Source: Saccoglossus kowalevskii (lineage: Eukaryota > Hemichordata > Enteropneusta > Harrimaniidae). From it: a DNA stretch of 54,231 bases. Location of the stretch: positions 370,799-425,029 of the forward strand of contig NW_003124893.1 of assembly GCF_000003605.2 (NCBI RefSeq), written 5' to 3'. Of the stretch, positions 1-11,313 are shown piece by piece. A model generated the notes under the pieces. It was not told the origin of the DNA and did not search any database. It worked only from the letters and a program-made list of their open reading frames with translations. Position 1 is the stretch's first letter. Each line of letters opens with the position of its first letter. A program made the translations under genes and the position numbers.

Positions 1-544
1 GGGACTCATAGCAACAGATACAACACATGTAAAATACATTGTTTACATGACAACCAACGCAAATCTTGAAAATTCCTAGCGATGAAAATTAAACAGACTT
101 ACAGTTATTCTGTAATACTTTATACAAATTTCAGAAACTTGTTTTGTGTATTCTTTGTTAAATGAATGCAACAGGAAATTTTACTAAAAATCTGAGCGCT
201 CAATGTACAAACAATAGTATTGATGCACAGTAAAAGACAGTGTTTTAATTTTCACTCTATTTCACTCATATTTTTGCCACAATAATGTCACTCAGGTGAT
301 TTTATTTTGAACAAATAACAGAAAATTACCATAGGCATTCTATTAGAAGTGCCCATACATTTATTGTATAATATGACCTCGGTAACTTACATAAGCAATG
401 AATAATAGAGCAAATACAGTATAAGATAAATCATGTGATGGGTAATATGGCATATAAACTATGAGTTTGAAGCAAGAGTGGTTATGTGCAGTAAACCACA
501 AGGGAATCATGACTTTTCAGATATGTATCACAGTTGCCAACCTT

Positions 545-942
545 TAGTCCTTTTAGCGTGATCGCGAAAACTAACCTGACCGCTTAAGAAATTTCGACTG
601 GACGCATCTGTGAGCATTTGACTGCGAAGTGCGAAGGCAATACTTTCATCCATGTTTACTGAAAACAAGTCTATTTAAATGTCTAATGTATATAAGTAGT
701 CTTTCAAAATTGCCTGGACCTCAGAAGTGAAAGGTCAAGTACATTAACATAGATAAGATATGATGTATACAGCTGCACTCTGATTCATTGTGAATGCTGT
801 CAACAACTTTTAATTAGCATAATCACCGGAGTGATTCTGCTCCGGTTTTCACTCCAACGCAGGGGGTCACCTGCAGATGCGTCCAGTGGGGATTTCTTTC
901 GCAGTCACGCTAGCTTTTGCAATCGCGTTTAAAAAGGCTAAA
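545..942. mobile_element. Inverted-repeat element, about 400 bp (foldback/MITE-like)
   Basis: Arms of about 70 bp at 545-613 and 871-942 are imperfect reverse complements, sharing CTGGACGCATCTG and a GCGTGAC-type core. The middle is unrelated AT-rich sequence. No coding capacity; no second copy in the window. Confidence 0.6.
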
Positions 943-1020
943 TTGACAATTATATTATTTTGGTAAAACAAAAAAGAAGTCCCGACGTTGCCAGTCTAGC
1001 TTGTTGCCAGTACTCTTATA

Positions 1021-1232
1021 TACTGTAGAATACTTTATTTTCGCTTGGAATTTATTTTCGCTATTTTCGCTGAAGGGATGATTCCGTGAAAATAAAATCC
1101 AGCGAATACACTTTTTTTCCTATATTTTACATTAGGCTCATCAAAAATCAGTGAAAATAAATTCCATACAAAATGCCCAAAAAGCCTTTTCAGCGAATAT
1201 TAATTCCAGCGAAAATAAAGTATTCCACAGTA
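1021..1232 (+). mobile_element. MITE family A, copy A1
   Basis: Full-length 212-bp near-palindromic element bounded by TACTGTAGAATACTTTATTT and the reverse complement of TACTGTGGAATACTTTATTT. Inside, the core TTATTTTCRCTG is repeated several times in both orientations. Subfamily 1 (GGGATGATTCCGTG). Lies in the OGFOD3 last intron. Confidence 0.9.
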
Positions 1233-1612
1233 CTTCAACCAACTTTACAACCATGGTAATTCATCGACCAATTCAAAACAAATTTAAAATTTTGTTATCC
1301 ACATGAACTTGTGTTTCTTGAAGTGTGTGCAAGTTTGTTACAGGTGTGCGTGTTCTATCCCAAAGTTCTACCCTGGCATTACTGTGTATGATCATATACC
1401 AATATATCTATACATTATTTATATTGTGTATTTTGGGATAAAGAACCCAACCACAAGGTCGGTGATTGTACTTTATTTTGGCCGTTGCATTTCTGTATTA
1501 CGTTTGGTGATTCTACCACACCATAGTACCTCACCGTATAATTTATCTTGTACATGCCAAATCACAACATCATTGTAAAATTTAATAAATCTATGCTAAA
1601 TTACATATTTAC

Positions 1613-1736
1613 CAACTCTAGGCTCCACTGTCCAGTTTGCTTCTTTGTCCACAAATACAAACCTGCCTCCATCAAAATCTTTTCCATAGTCAGTTAAATA
1701 GACCAGCGATGTGTAGTCAAAGGTTTCGTACGTAAC
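1613..1736 (-). CDS. OGFOD3: OGFOD3 exon 8 (core strands FDYTSLVYLTDY, DGGRFVF); last exon in window
   Basis: Acceptor CTATTTTCAG, donor GTAAAT. Encodes VTYETFDYTSLVYLTDYGKD and continues to EPRV plus one base of a Gly codon; human OGFOD3 continues here with GRVSFFTSG. No match to that C-terminal exon was found in 1-1612. Confidence 0.94.
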
Positions 1737-1986
1737 CTGAAAATAGAATTTGTTACATTCTGTTTGACCAATGTGTTGAATAATTCAGTAAAACAAGAAC
1801 AATCAGGAATTTTTACAACAGAACTTTGTTGTCTTTATATGTTCATACACTTTTTTCATTTGTACTAGCGAATTTATAAACATTGTCCCAATAGTTATTA
1901 GTTTGGCAACAATGTAGACAAACATAGATTTGGTATTGCTGGAATGAACAACCGCACTAACACATGTACATGCACACAGTTTTGGA

Positions 1987-2052
<66 letters not shown>

Positions 2053-5000
2053 ACCAGGTTTTTTGCATCTTCTCTCATAATCTTTTTTAGTAATAATTAT
2101 CGCTGTGTTCCACTTATTTTATAATAGCTGGTGAGCTAGTCTATTCAATTCACAGTGTGGGGCAGTAGAAAGCATGATAAAAATATATAATAATAGCACA
2201 AATCCAATAAATGGACAATGCTAATGTGATATTTGGGTAACACATGAACAACAGGCTGGGTTCAAGCCCAATTTTAATTAATATAGATCCTACTTTAGGC
2301 TTAAAATTTTTTTTTTACATATTTTGTTAATTGTGAAAGCCAACAGTTAATACAAAATGAAATGTACATACTACATGTAATAATAAAAAGCAAAGTACAA
2401 AATAATAAAAAAATATAGTACAAATAAAAATAAGTATAAAAAATCTAAAAAAATACATGCTGTACAATAATATATCAGATTTTAAACAGATTTGGTGTAA
2501 GCCATAAATAAAATTCAGCTTACCTAATCAATATACAGATTAATTCTAAACAATTATTAGATGTTAAACTAAACGTACATATAGCAAGCTGAGTATAATT
2601 GACATATGGTACCTACCTTATCAATATGCGGATGCCAGTATTCATCATGAACTGTCTGTGCTGGTTTATTATTCATTCTTGAGAAGAACGTCGGGTGCGT
2701 GAGATGTAGTCTACTTTTAGTTACACCAAACTCTCTCGATATCACAGCTTTTATCTTATTTTTCACATGCCTATATAAGGAAAACATTTGTAACTATCTC
2801 ATTAATTATAACACTGAGAAATGATAGTAGCTTCTAAATTGCCTAGCTACACATCACAGCATACATCTCTTTGGTAATTGCCGAAAAATGAATGCATAAT
2901 AACTGTGCTTATTACATGCAGATACATGTACTCTGAAAACCTGTCCATGCTAATCCATGTCACACAGCATAAGCTTTGGCATAAAGGACATCCAATGTTT
3001 AATGTACATTTACAAATTCAAGTAAAGGGTTGACCGTTAGATGGAGAGAGAATAAAAAAACAAATATTTTCTCTTCATTTTAATTTTCCTGTATCTAACG
3101 TTTTTTTGTTTTTTTCATAAATATATTTTTTTTTGTGCCTTTTTCCCAGCATGGCTTTTTTGCCCAATTTTCTGTGTAGATGTTTTAGTTCAAAATCACC
3201 CGTCTTGATTTTTTAATGACAGTATTATTTTCAATTTTTACATCATTGATCATCAAAAATGCAGTGATTTATAGAATTAAGATTGGCAGTTTTAAAATGA
3301 AATAGATGTGTGGTCACTAAACAACTTTTCGCAGGAAAAAAAAAAAGGTAAAACACCCATGAAAATGTTGATTTTTGAGCCATTTGCCATTGGCTTCTAT
3401 GTAAAAAGCTTACATCATTCTCAAAATTTTGTTGAGTACATATAGTGAAAAATTAAGTACTTTAATGTTATGTGTCTTTATGTTTGTTTGTCCCAAATTA
3501 TTGTGAATTCTAACAAATACTATTCATTTTTTATAAAATAAAAATTCCACAAACACAAATTTCTAAACAGTTCCAGGGCTATTTTTGTCTGTTTTCAGAC
3601 TGGTTTTCTCCCCCGAAAAAACCTAAAAATCAATGACTGATGTCTAAATCAATAATTATGTAATGCTTTTAAAACAAATAAAATGGATAATTGTTTTGAC
3701 ATTATTTGATAGGTTGAATACCTGCGAACGACCTTAACAAAGAAGACTGTATACTGTAGAATACTTTATTTTTACTTAGAATTTATTTTCGCTATTTTCG
3801 CTGAAGGGATGATTCTGTGAAAATAAAATCCAGCGAATATACTTTTTTTCCTATATTTCACATTAAACTCATGAAAAATCAGTGAAAATAAATTCCAAGC
3901 AAAACGCCCAAAAAGCCTTTTCAGCGAAAATTAATTCCAGCGAAAATAAAGTATTCCACAGTAATACAATTTGGGAGACAAATCCTGAGTGTAGATTTGT
4001 TGATGAGAAAACTTCACTGAACTCACTTGTAAACTTCTACGTCGTCTTTTTCAAATATATTATCAAGGTTTTCATTTTCAAGATACCTGAAAAAACAAAA
4101 TATCAAAAGAGAATTTGTTAAAAAAATTAGCACCATAATCAATGCAGAATACAATCATTGGATATATAGCGCCATCTAGAGTCGGCTTATTGTAGCAGTA
4201 CTGTAAAACGTGTTTAAATAGCTACATGCCATTTTAGCAAATTTGACTCCATGCATGAATTAACTGAATCTTAATTTAGCTAAAGTGCCAACAATCTCAT
4301 TGTGAGAATATACTTTATTTTAAATTAGCAACATCTTGAATTAGTGAAATTACAGATTAGCTAAAATAACATGCTAGCTAAAAAGACATGTTTACAGTAT
4401 ATTATTAACCTTACAATCAACCATGTTCCCTTGGTGATTTTCTGAGGGAAACTACATTTACCGAGTCATTTGTGAGCGAGTTAGTCTCTATCAGTTTTTC
4501 AAAACTTGAAACAGCATACTTGTATGTTGTCACCAAGAAATATCTTCCACATATATGCATGGAAACCAAATATCATAAATTATATTTTGTCCAATTTGAG
4601 TGTGTGTGGAAATGAATACTTGTTTTCCATATTTTAAGAACATTTTAATATTGAAAGTAATGTACATGTCAAATGCAGAATAAACATATTTGGTACAACT
4701 AAAGTTGTTATATTATAAATTATATTTTTATTTTTTTCTAAAATCAGTGAAAATAAACTTTATATAGAACAGCCAATATGTCTTTTCAGTGAAGGTTAAT
4801 TTCAGCTAAGATTAATAAAATTTTTCTAAAACTGTATATTTCTTGTGAAAGGAAATTAATTAAGATCGATCACCCACCCCTTCAGACTAATGGTATCTAA
4901 GCAACCAGAGAAATCAAGAGGAACTTTCTCAGCCCATTGTTGTCTTCCACATAGCAACATAAACTATGGAGTTTAGGATATTGCAAGGTGTTTTGTTATC

Positions 5001-8000
5001 TCTCACAAGTATAATGTCATATTAAGTCTGAAAAAGTCTGGCACTAAAAACTGTCAATATTGAAGTCAGTTATTACCCATTAGGCTTTTTTTTCTTGTGA
5101 GTACTTTTTTCTGAACTCAGTGTAAAATTCAGGTTAAAATCTTTAAGTTACGTTAAAATGTGAAGGTAAATCAGATTTTTGTTTTGTGTAAGTTTTGACA
5201 ACAGTATACTGAAGTCATTAAAGGCATGGCTATAATTATAAATAAAAAAATCTACAAACCAAACTGTTTTCATTTGTAATCAGTCTCATTCAAAGCCAAA
5301 TGAGATACATCATAGATTGGCCAAGTCGGTATACCACTCCACTCCACTTCGCATAGCATTCACAGATAAATAATAATAATAATACTAATAAACTTAGAAT
5401 GCATAAAAACAGCCATCATCACTATATGAGCTCATACAATGTGTAACTGCCATTCCAGTTTATAAATATTTAGCTTTTTATATAATTTATAACATACATG
5501 CCTTTGCTAACTTCAGTGTAATATAACTTACTTGAAAAGGTTAATGAAGCTATTTCCTTTGGAGAGAGCACCTGAATGTAGATCTAATATAGATGCCTGC
5601 AACGAAGAACAAACATAGCTAAAATACCATCACCGGGTATTCTCTAAAAGTGATGCCTCACAGTCTACTGATGCGTATATATTTCTTATGATGTACAACT
5701 TATAGAGCTTTTGCCTCAAAAAAAAAAATGTTTCTGGTCAGGCACCACCACTTGTGTGGTGTTAGTCGATCTTTATTTTGCAACTGCACAGGACCTTGAA
5801 TTGATGAATTGTTTGAACCACAGTTCCTTCACAATCTAAGCTAGTTCACACCTTTTGACAATAACGTTTCATAACCGGTTGTGGAGGGACTGTGATTGAA
5901 CCAGCAAAATTTGTGCCTCAAAAATCGCCTATCACTGTTTTTTGGAAAAATAATTTGACAAGAAACATTTTTTTAACCTTAAATACCAACAAAATAAATT
6001 TAAAGCAAGCTTATCAAAAAAGTATTATTAAATTCAGAACTGATATATTCATTGATTATAATTGAGGGAATATGCTAAATTCTTATTAAATAGTCTACAA
6101 TTGCTTATTCCGCTTTAAATAAAAAGTTTGATTAAAAGTTAGTAAATTTTCAATGAATGAAGATGAATATTACATTAAAATAGATTACAAATGAAAACAA
6201 TAGCTTTTGTTTTCTTAATCTGTTGAGTGCCATAATTTTGGTACGGCATTTCTAGAATTTTCTTCATAATTTTTGAAAAAATGGACACAACCTTTCATTG
6301 CCTACAGGTCTTGATCGAAATAAAAAAAAATATGGAAATAATCATGTGATTTGTGAATGTGACAAAATGTGGCTATGATGCTCAAAAGAATGAAGACGGA
6401 TGTCCGCCGTGTCTTGTTCGATATAGGACTCGTAGCAACCCACGTAAAATACATTGTTTATTACATGACATATCGACCACCATCCTATAAATAATATCCC
6501 AGTCACAAATCCAGAGACTTACCCCTCCATTGGAACCACCTAATGCAAGGCCATTTTTGGCAATTCTAGAAAACACAGAAAAATATATGCATAAATTTCA
6601 CTGTGAACTAATTGTGTTTTTGTTAGAAGCACGACAACATTTAGTGGCATGTCTAGATCGAGAATTATTGGTATCCTAGATGTTTCAATTCTAACCTTTT
6701 CACCACCAGCTCCTTATTTTCATTAGAAATTCACAAATTAAATAATACCGAAGATTGGGACAAAAATAGCCATATTTTTTGAGTAAAAACTGTAAATTGA
6801 CTCAAATTTTGTCTGTTGGCTTTAAAATTAGGGTTCATTTGCAGAAATATTGAAAAACGTAAAAAAAGGTGCAGAAAAAATTCGGCAAGAAAGTCTGGTG
6901 GTGAAAAGGTTAAACCATGTATAGAATTTTGTTTATTAGGTACAATGACACTTTCTTGATGTCATACCAGCACATCTTGTTATTCTACTGTTTTAGAATT
7001 GTTCTTCCATTCTCTAGATCGTTTTCACCTGCCAGTACATTGCACATGACAAGACAGTTCATGTAAACATACAACAGTAGGTGATACCAATATCACTTTG
7101 TTGTAACAAGCATATTTAATTATCACAACAAAACTTGACCCACTGCCAGTAAATGTCTCATAAAAAACTTCTAAAGCTACAGTATCACATGATTTCAATC
7201 AAAATTTATTCACAGGAAATATCATAAACCAAACAATTTTCAGTCCATGTTTTCACTTAAAAAAATGTTTTTGTTTCTAGTCCTGATATGTTCCAAAAAA
7301 TGAGTTTGTGACATTCTATTTTTCACTTTTACTTTTGCAAACCCAGAAGAAAAAAGTTGTGATCGACATTTTTTTATTTATATATTTATAGACACTTACT
7401 GTAGGAGTTGTCTAGCTTCTTTTTCTGTTATTAGTCCATCAATAACAAGTCTTCCACACCGCGTTGGTGTACAACCTGCAAAAAAAAAAATAGTGAATAT
7501 AAACATGCCTTTGATGTTTGCAGGTAAAGTATACTAGTATTGTAAACTGTTAATTTTATAGAGAAACAAGTTTCATGAGTCAGTCAACATTTTTTTGCAA
7601 AAATTTCTAGCCTTTATAGGTTACTTGACCTTTTCACTACCATTTCAATTTTTCCATCACAAATTCACAAAATAGTCCCTTTTATAGTCTGCACTTTCCT
7701 TTAGAAAATTGGGACAAAAATAGAATTTTTAGAAAAAAATGAAAAATTTACTCAAATTGTGTCTTTTGGCTCCAAAATTAGGGTTCATTTTTAGAAATAT
7801 TGAAGAATTTTAAGAAAAAAGTGCAGAAAAATTTGGGGACAGAAGTTTGGTGGTGAAAAGGTTAAACATTATGCCTTGGGAGTGTCTAAAAATGGTTACT
7901 ATCGGCAGATGGTCTTGTTATAGAGGTGGTTAATAACACAGGTTTTACTTTGAAAACAATAGCCGCCTTCTATAAAAATATTAATTTGCATTTATTTTAA

Positions 8001-10976
8001 ACGTATGCACACTAAGACCAAGAGGCTTTAGAGGGAAGCTATGTTTTTCAATTTTGTTATGTTATATTTGAACGATTTTTTGTGATGTTGAGTTATACTG
8101 CCCATATTCAAATAATAATAACGTTATCACAAGATTTTCAGACATCAACCTACGATCACTGCCTTTTTGCATAGTTTTAAGGTATTCTCGTGATAACCAT
8201 AATATCCCACAACTCTCGCTATAAATGAAAATAATATTGAAATGCTTTCATATGACACATTACCTGGGAATTTTTCAAAGTCATCATAATCTTTAGAGCA
8301 CGAGACCTGAAAAGTTTTTTTTTGATAAAATTCTTTCTGTGATGCAAGTATTTTGAAATCTTCTTTGCTTCGGATGAACATTAAACCAATTAGAAACGCT
8401 GCTATAAATAGTACTCTGACAAGGGCTCGACTCACTGCCTTCTTATAAACACCCGGGTCTGTTTTTGTTCTGTCAAGTAATAATTAAAGGTTATTTGCAG
8501 ATAATCTACACATATGGTGAAAGTTAATTAGATAGACATATGGTGGAAAGTATTAAATCAAGAGCAATCAGAATTCCAGTAAGACTATTTTAAATCTGGG
8601 GGGGCCTTAGGGAAAGGTGTGTCAATAAATAATTTCTCTCTTTTTTTTCATTTTCAACAGTATATGATGCAGCACATGGTAAAATTTGTTGGAAACGAAC
8701 ACATTTATGTTACATGTATTGTAATTGTGGCACAGGAACCATATAAAACAAATACATCTTGGCGCAATGACAGGAGTGCTTTAACAATCGAATGCGTGGC
8801 ACGATGACAGGAGTGCTTTAACAATCGAATGCGTGGCACGATGATAGGAGTGCTTTAACAATCGAATGCGTGGCACGATGACAGGAGTGCTTTAACAATC
8901 GAATGCGTGGCACGATGACAGGAGTGCTTTAACAATCGAATGCGTGGCACGATGACAGGAGTGCTTTAACAATCGAATGCGTGGCACGATGACAGGAGTG
9001 CTTTAACAATCGAATGCGTGGCACGATGACAGGAGTGCTTTAACAATCGAACGTGTGGCACGATGACAGGAGTTCTTTAACAATCGAACGTGTGGCACGA
9101 TGACAGGAGTTCTTTAACAATCGAATACATACAAACCTACTGTGGTTATACAAAAACATCATTGCTCAGAAAAAATTTTCTGGTCAATTTGTAAATCTAA
9201 AATTGTTGCGAGCACACATTTGTTTTCAACTTCAATCAATATTGTGCCTTTATTTTGATTTTTTCATAAAAATTGAATTTATATATTGTTTTTTTATGGA
9301 TGTGTGCGTGCTGACTAAAAACATTAATCTATTTTTCAGGTCATTCATCCTACCACAAAATGACCTGTAATTGTTGTTTTTTTAAAAACAAGGAACCATT
9401 TTAAGTACAACTTGATAGAAAGGTGGTGATTTATAGACCTAGCAATGGGTGAGAGTAGGACAGAAATATAAAAAATCAAAAGAACAAAACAACCTGTTTT
9501 CAAAAGATAGCAGAGTGAGAGGGTACAAAAAGGATGTCTAGAAAACTATATGCAGCTGAGAAATGTAGATTACCGAGAGGTACCAGTTGAAAAAGATGAT
9601 TTATTCAGAAAAATGAACTGTAAGGCGTTGGTTTGTGTGTGTTTCGCTGAGTTAATAGATGTAAAACTATTAACTCACAAAATACCCACTAAAAATATGA
9701 GAATATTATGCCATACTGTAGAATACTTTATTTTCGCTTGGAATTTATTTTCGCTATTTTCGCTGAAGGGGTAATGCCGTGAAAATAAAATCCAGTGAAT
9801 ATACTTTTGTTCCTATATTTCACATTAAACAAATCAAAAACCAGTGAAAATAAATTCCACACAACACGCCCAAAAAGCTTTTTCAGCGAAAATTAATTCC
9901 AGCGAAAATAAAGTATTCCACAGTAGTTAAATATAATTTGCAAATTAGTTTTTCTTGCTCAAGGAGATTTTTTTTATGTTGGAAACATGGATGACCAGTG
10001 TGCTATGACTCTATGCATTTGGATCTGTCTTACCTTCTGGCTTGTTGATCTCAGGTCATGCAATACTCGCAAACACACAAACGATAAACGCACATACGCT
10101 ATCAATTAGGGAATCAGGGATTGACTGACAAAAATACAAATAACAGAACAATACCAAGTACAATAACACTGAATTTTGGAAAACAAGTTTTTAGTTATTG
10201 TTTGATGCAATTAACCTTTTTTTGAAACTAGCTAACTAGAGTGCGCGAATAAACATTTTTTTTCATTGAGGTTGCTCTGAATGCTGTATGATTAGATCAA
10301 CTGATTACTTTGTTTTAAAATATTGTTGGTTACCTGTTGACTTTGAAACAATGTAAATAAAATATGTCAAGGCTGTAAATATCTGTTTGTAATTAACAAT
10401 ATTTTGAAATGAAATATGTAATTAGTTGTTCTGATCTCAATGACAAAATGTTTTTACTGTAAAATTCCAATTGACCAATTTAACAATGGTGTTGTGACAT
10501 CATAGAGAAAATAAATTATTATTAATGCATAGGTACAGATATATTCAATCATAACAAAATTAAAAATATATATAAAATAAAAGACATGACTATATAAGGG
10601 GTTACAATTTGAAAAAGTGGGGATCTGTAGAAAAAAAAATTTTATGACTGGAGAACAGATAATAAAATACACAAGAGTTTTAAAATGTTGAATTTTGATG
10701 ATTTTTTGCAAATTTTAAAATTGAAACAGACATGACTTTAGATAGCACGGAAGTAGAAATAGAACCGTGCTCTGACCGCCACTGTGTCCCGTTTACGTAT
10801 GACCCTGGTGTAATGATTTACCATGATAACATCGTATGATGTTGCTTTTCAGTTCACACGAGGTGCATGAAAACTCACCTTACCAGATGGGATTTTTTGG
10901 CACTCTCGTTATTGTCCTTATCATCGACGACATTTTCTTTTGTTTTCTTATTTTCTTTGCGTTGACGGGTTGACAT
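1613..10976 (-). CDS. OGFOD3: OGFOD3 orthologue: membrane 2-oxoglutarate/Fe(II) oxygenase domain protein, 8 exons, 3' end outside window
   Basis: Eight exons on the minus strand (10976-10879, 8469-8264, 7475-7400, 6565-6523, 5596-5532, 4086-4027, 2770-2617, 1736-1613) join in frame to 275 codons plus one base. Human OGFOD3 has about 319 residues, so one last exon of about 40 codons should lie left of the window. Seen: a basic N-terminus (1-47), one hydrophobic segment at about 48-65 (type II anchor), CSKDYDDF, then GCTPTRCGR, GLALGGSNGGASILDLHSGA, LHLTHPTFFSR and HDEYWHPHIDK, with the HxD iron pair at H231/D233, followed by FDYTSLVYLTDY and DGGRFVF. These match OGFOD3 nearly position for position. 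The family has a double-stranded beta-helix fold; the substrate of OGFOD3 is not established. The distal His and the 2OG-binding Arg would be in the missing exon. The start is supported by an in-frame TAA at 10991-10989. Confidence 0.94.
1987..2049. repeat. TG/TA microsatellite
   Basis: TGTGTG followed by about 26 uninterrupted TA units in OGFOD3 intron 7. The overlapping Tyr-Ile-rich frame is an artefact of the repeat. Confidence 0.98.
2617..2770 (-). CDS. OGFOD3: OGFOD3 exon 7 (catalytic HxD iron ligands)
   Basis: Acceptor TTATATAG, donor GTAGGT. Encodes residues 183-234: FGVTKSRLHLTHPTFFSR and VHDEYWHPHIDK. H231-I-D233 is the predicted HxD metal-binding pair at the start of the jelly-roll core. 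The donor is less canonical than the others, but exon 8 continues exactly (DK|VTYETFDY). Confidence 0.95.
3752..3963 (+). mobile_element. MITE family A, copy A2
   Basis: Full-length 212-bp copy, subfamily 1, in OGFOD3 intron 6 between exons 6 and 7; very similar to A1, A3 and A4. Confidence 0.9.
4027..4086 (-). CDS. OGFOD3: OGFOD3 exon 6
   Basis: Acceptor TTTTTTCAG, donor GTGAGT. Encodes YLENENLDNIFEKDDVEVY with split Lys codons at both ends, matching the human helical segment around NIFSEEDFRLYREV. Confidence 0.9.
4199..4399 (+). mobile_element. MITE family C
   Basis: Bounded by TACTGTAAAACGTGTTT and ACATGTTTACAGTA. Inside, AATTTAGCTAA / TTAGCTAAA motifs alternate in both orientations. Same terminal hexamer as families A and B but different internal motif. 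In OGFOD3 intron 5. Confidence 0.65.
4735..4837 (+). mobile_element. MITE family A, degenerate right half (A16)
   Basis: AAAATCAGTGAAAATAAACT, then TCTTTTCAGTGAAGGTTAAT, ending near AAACTGTA: a decayed right half of family A in OGFOD3 intron 5. Confidence 0.6.
5532..5596 (-). CDS. OGFOD3: OGFOD3 exon 5 (ASILDLHSGALS)
   Basis: Acceptor TCGTTGCAG, donor GTAAGT. Encodes ASILDLHSGALSKGNSFINL followed by F and two bases. The first twelve residues equal the human sequence. Confidence 0.95.
6523..6565 (-). CDS. OGFOD3: OGFOD3 exon 4 (43-nt exon, GLALGGSNGG)
   Basis: Short exon between TTTTCTAG and GTAAGT. Completes a Gln codon and encodes IAKNGLALGGSNGG, the counterpart of human VAEKGLSLGGSDGG. 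Its 43 nt are not a multiple of three, so skipping it would break the frame. Confidence 0.93.
6692..6916 (+). mobile_element. MITE family G, copy 1
   Basis: About 225 bp with inverted ends AACCTTTTCACCACCAG / CTGGTGGTGAAAAGGTT. Shares GGGACAAAAATAG and AAAATTAGGGTTCATTT with 7629-7867 and 32085-32327. In OGFOD3 intron 3. Confidence 0.8.
7400..7475 (-). CDS. OGFOD3: OGFOD3 exon 3 (Cys motif GCTPTRCGR)
   Basis: Acceptor TTTTGCAG, donor GTAAGT. Encodes GCTPTRCGRLVIDGLITEK and following residues, matching human GCTPRKCGRGVTDVVITRE. The conserved Cys pair is retained. Confidence 0.94.
7629..7867 (+). mobile_element. MITE family G, copy 2
   Basis: Same family and orientation as 6692-6916, in the next intron (OGFOD3 intron 2). 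Right end GGTGGTGAAAAGGTTAA; left end CCTTTTCACTACC. Confidence 0.8.
8264..8469 (-). CDS. OGFOD3: OGFOD3 exon 2 (transmembrane segment and stem)
   Basis: Acceptor TTGACAG, donor GTAATG. It encodes residues 33-101: a basic stretch, the hydrophobic helix LVRVLFIAAFLIGLMFI, a stem, and CSKDYDDFEKFPG. The last part aligns with CSEDYDSHRRFEG of human OGFOD3. Ends with one base of a Gly codon. Confidence 0.93.
8761..9126. repeat. 37-bp minisatellite, about 10 units
   Basis: Unit contains GATGACAGGAGTGCTTTAAC then AATCGAATGCGTGGCAC. Central units are nearly identical; the last two or three carry GAACGTGTGGC and GTTCTTT variants. In OGFOD3 intron 1. Confidence 0.97.
9714..9925 (+). mobile_element. 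MITE family A, copy A3
   Basis: Full-length 212-bp copy, subfamily 1, in OGFOD3 intron 1; complete terminal TACTGTAGAATAC and GTATTCCACAGTA. Confidence 0.9.
10879..10976 (-). CDS. OGFOD3: OGFOD3 exon 1 (start codon, basic cytosolic N-terminus)
   Basis: Begins ATG TCA ACC CGT and encodes 32 Lys/Asn/Asp-rich residues plus two bases. Two donors overlap: GTAAGG (exon would end 10884) and GTGAGT (exon ends 10879). Only GTGAGT keeps frame with exon 2. Homology in this tail is weak, so the call rests on splice phase and an upstream in-frame stop. Confidence 0.85.
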
Positions 10977-11089
10977 GCTTGTAATATGTTAAGATTATAA
11001 CATGTGTCGGCGATCCTGATAAATAGGTCAAATATAGGACAAACCGCAAAATAAGGAAACTAGCCCGGGCTCAGTTCAGGGGCAGAGGT

Positions 11090-11135
11090 CAAAGTTGACG
11101 CATGCGTAACTCTTCAAGGTATTACTTCCGGTTGT
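11090..11135 (-). promoter_or_regulatory. Likely OGFOD3 promoter sites (NRF1-like and ETS-like)
   Basis: About 110-160 bp upstream of the OGFOD3 start codon lie GACGCATGCGTAAC (close to the NRF1 palindrome) and ACTTCCGGTT (ETS/GABP core). No TATA box is evident. The combination is typical of TATA-less housekeeping promoters in animals. The assignment is by motif only. Confidence 0.45.
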
Positions 11136-11313
11136 AGACGACTTTGTGTTTTGAAAGCGGGAATTTACAAAGTGTGTTTAGGCTGCAGTAGGTTCGTGCA
11201 CAGTCCCTGTGATAGAGGGACTGTGGTGTGGGTATATTTTGTAGGTACGTAAACAGTTACAGATATGTCAGTTGTATGACAGATGGTGACAAGTGCTTGC
11301 ACTGCACTGAAGA

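Larger units (their letters stand above)
1..1612. other. OGFOD3 last intron (partial)
   Basis: Non-coding. Holds a 400-bp inverted-repeat element (about 545-942), a full family A MITE (1021-1232) and, at 1-51, a piece resembling 6424-6475 (shared GGACTCRTAGCAAC and GTAAAATACATTGTTTA). Confidence 0.6.

Noticed and set aside
3882-4121. Recurrent peptide MKINSIQNAQKAFSAKINSS at many sites (also 23731, 39993, 43161)
   Set aside because: It is one frame of the family A MITE interior; it appears wherever a copy lies and has no conserved extension.
8761-9126. Possible CRISPR-like array
   Set aside because: Units are contiguous with no variable spacers, and the genome is animal; these are minisatellites (likewise 26363-26947 and 42848-43830).
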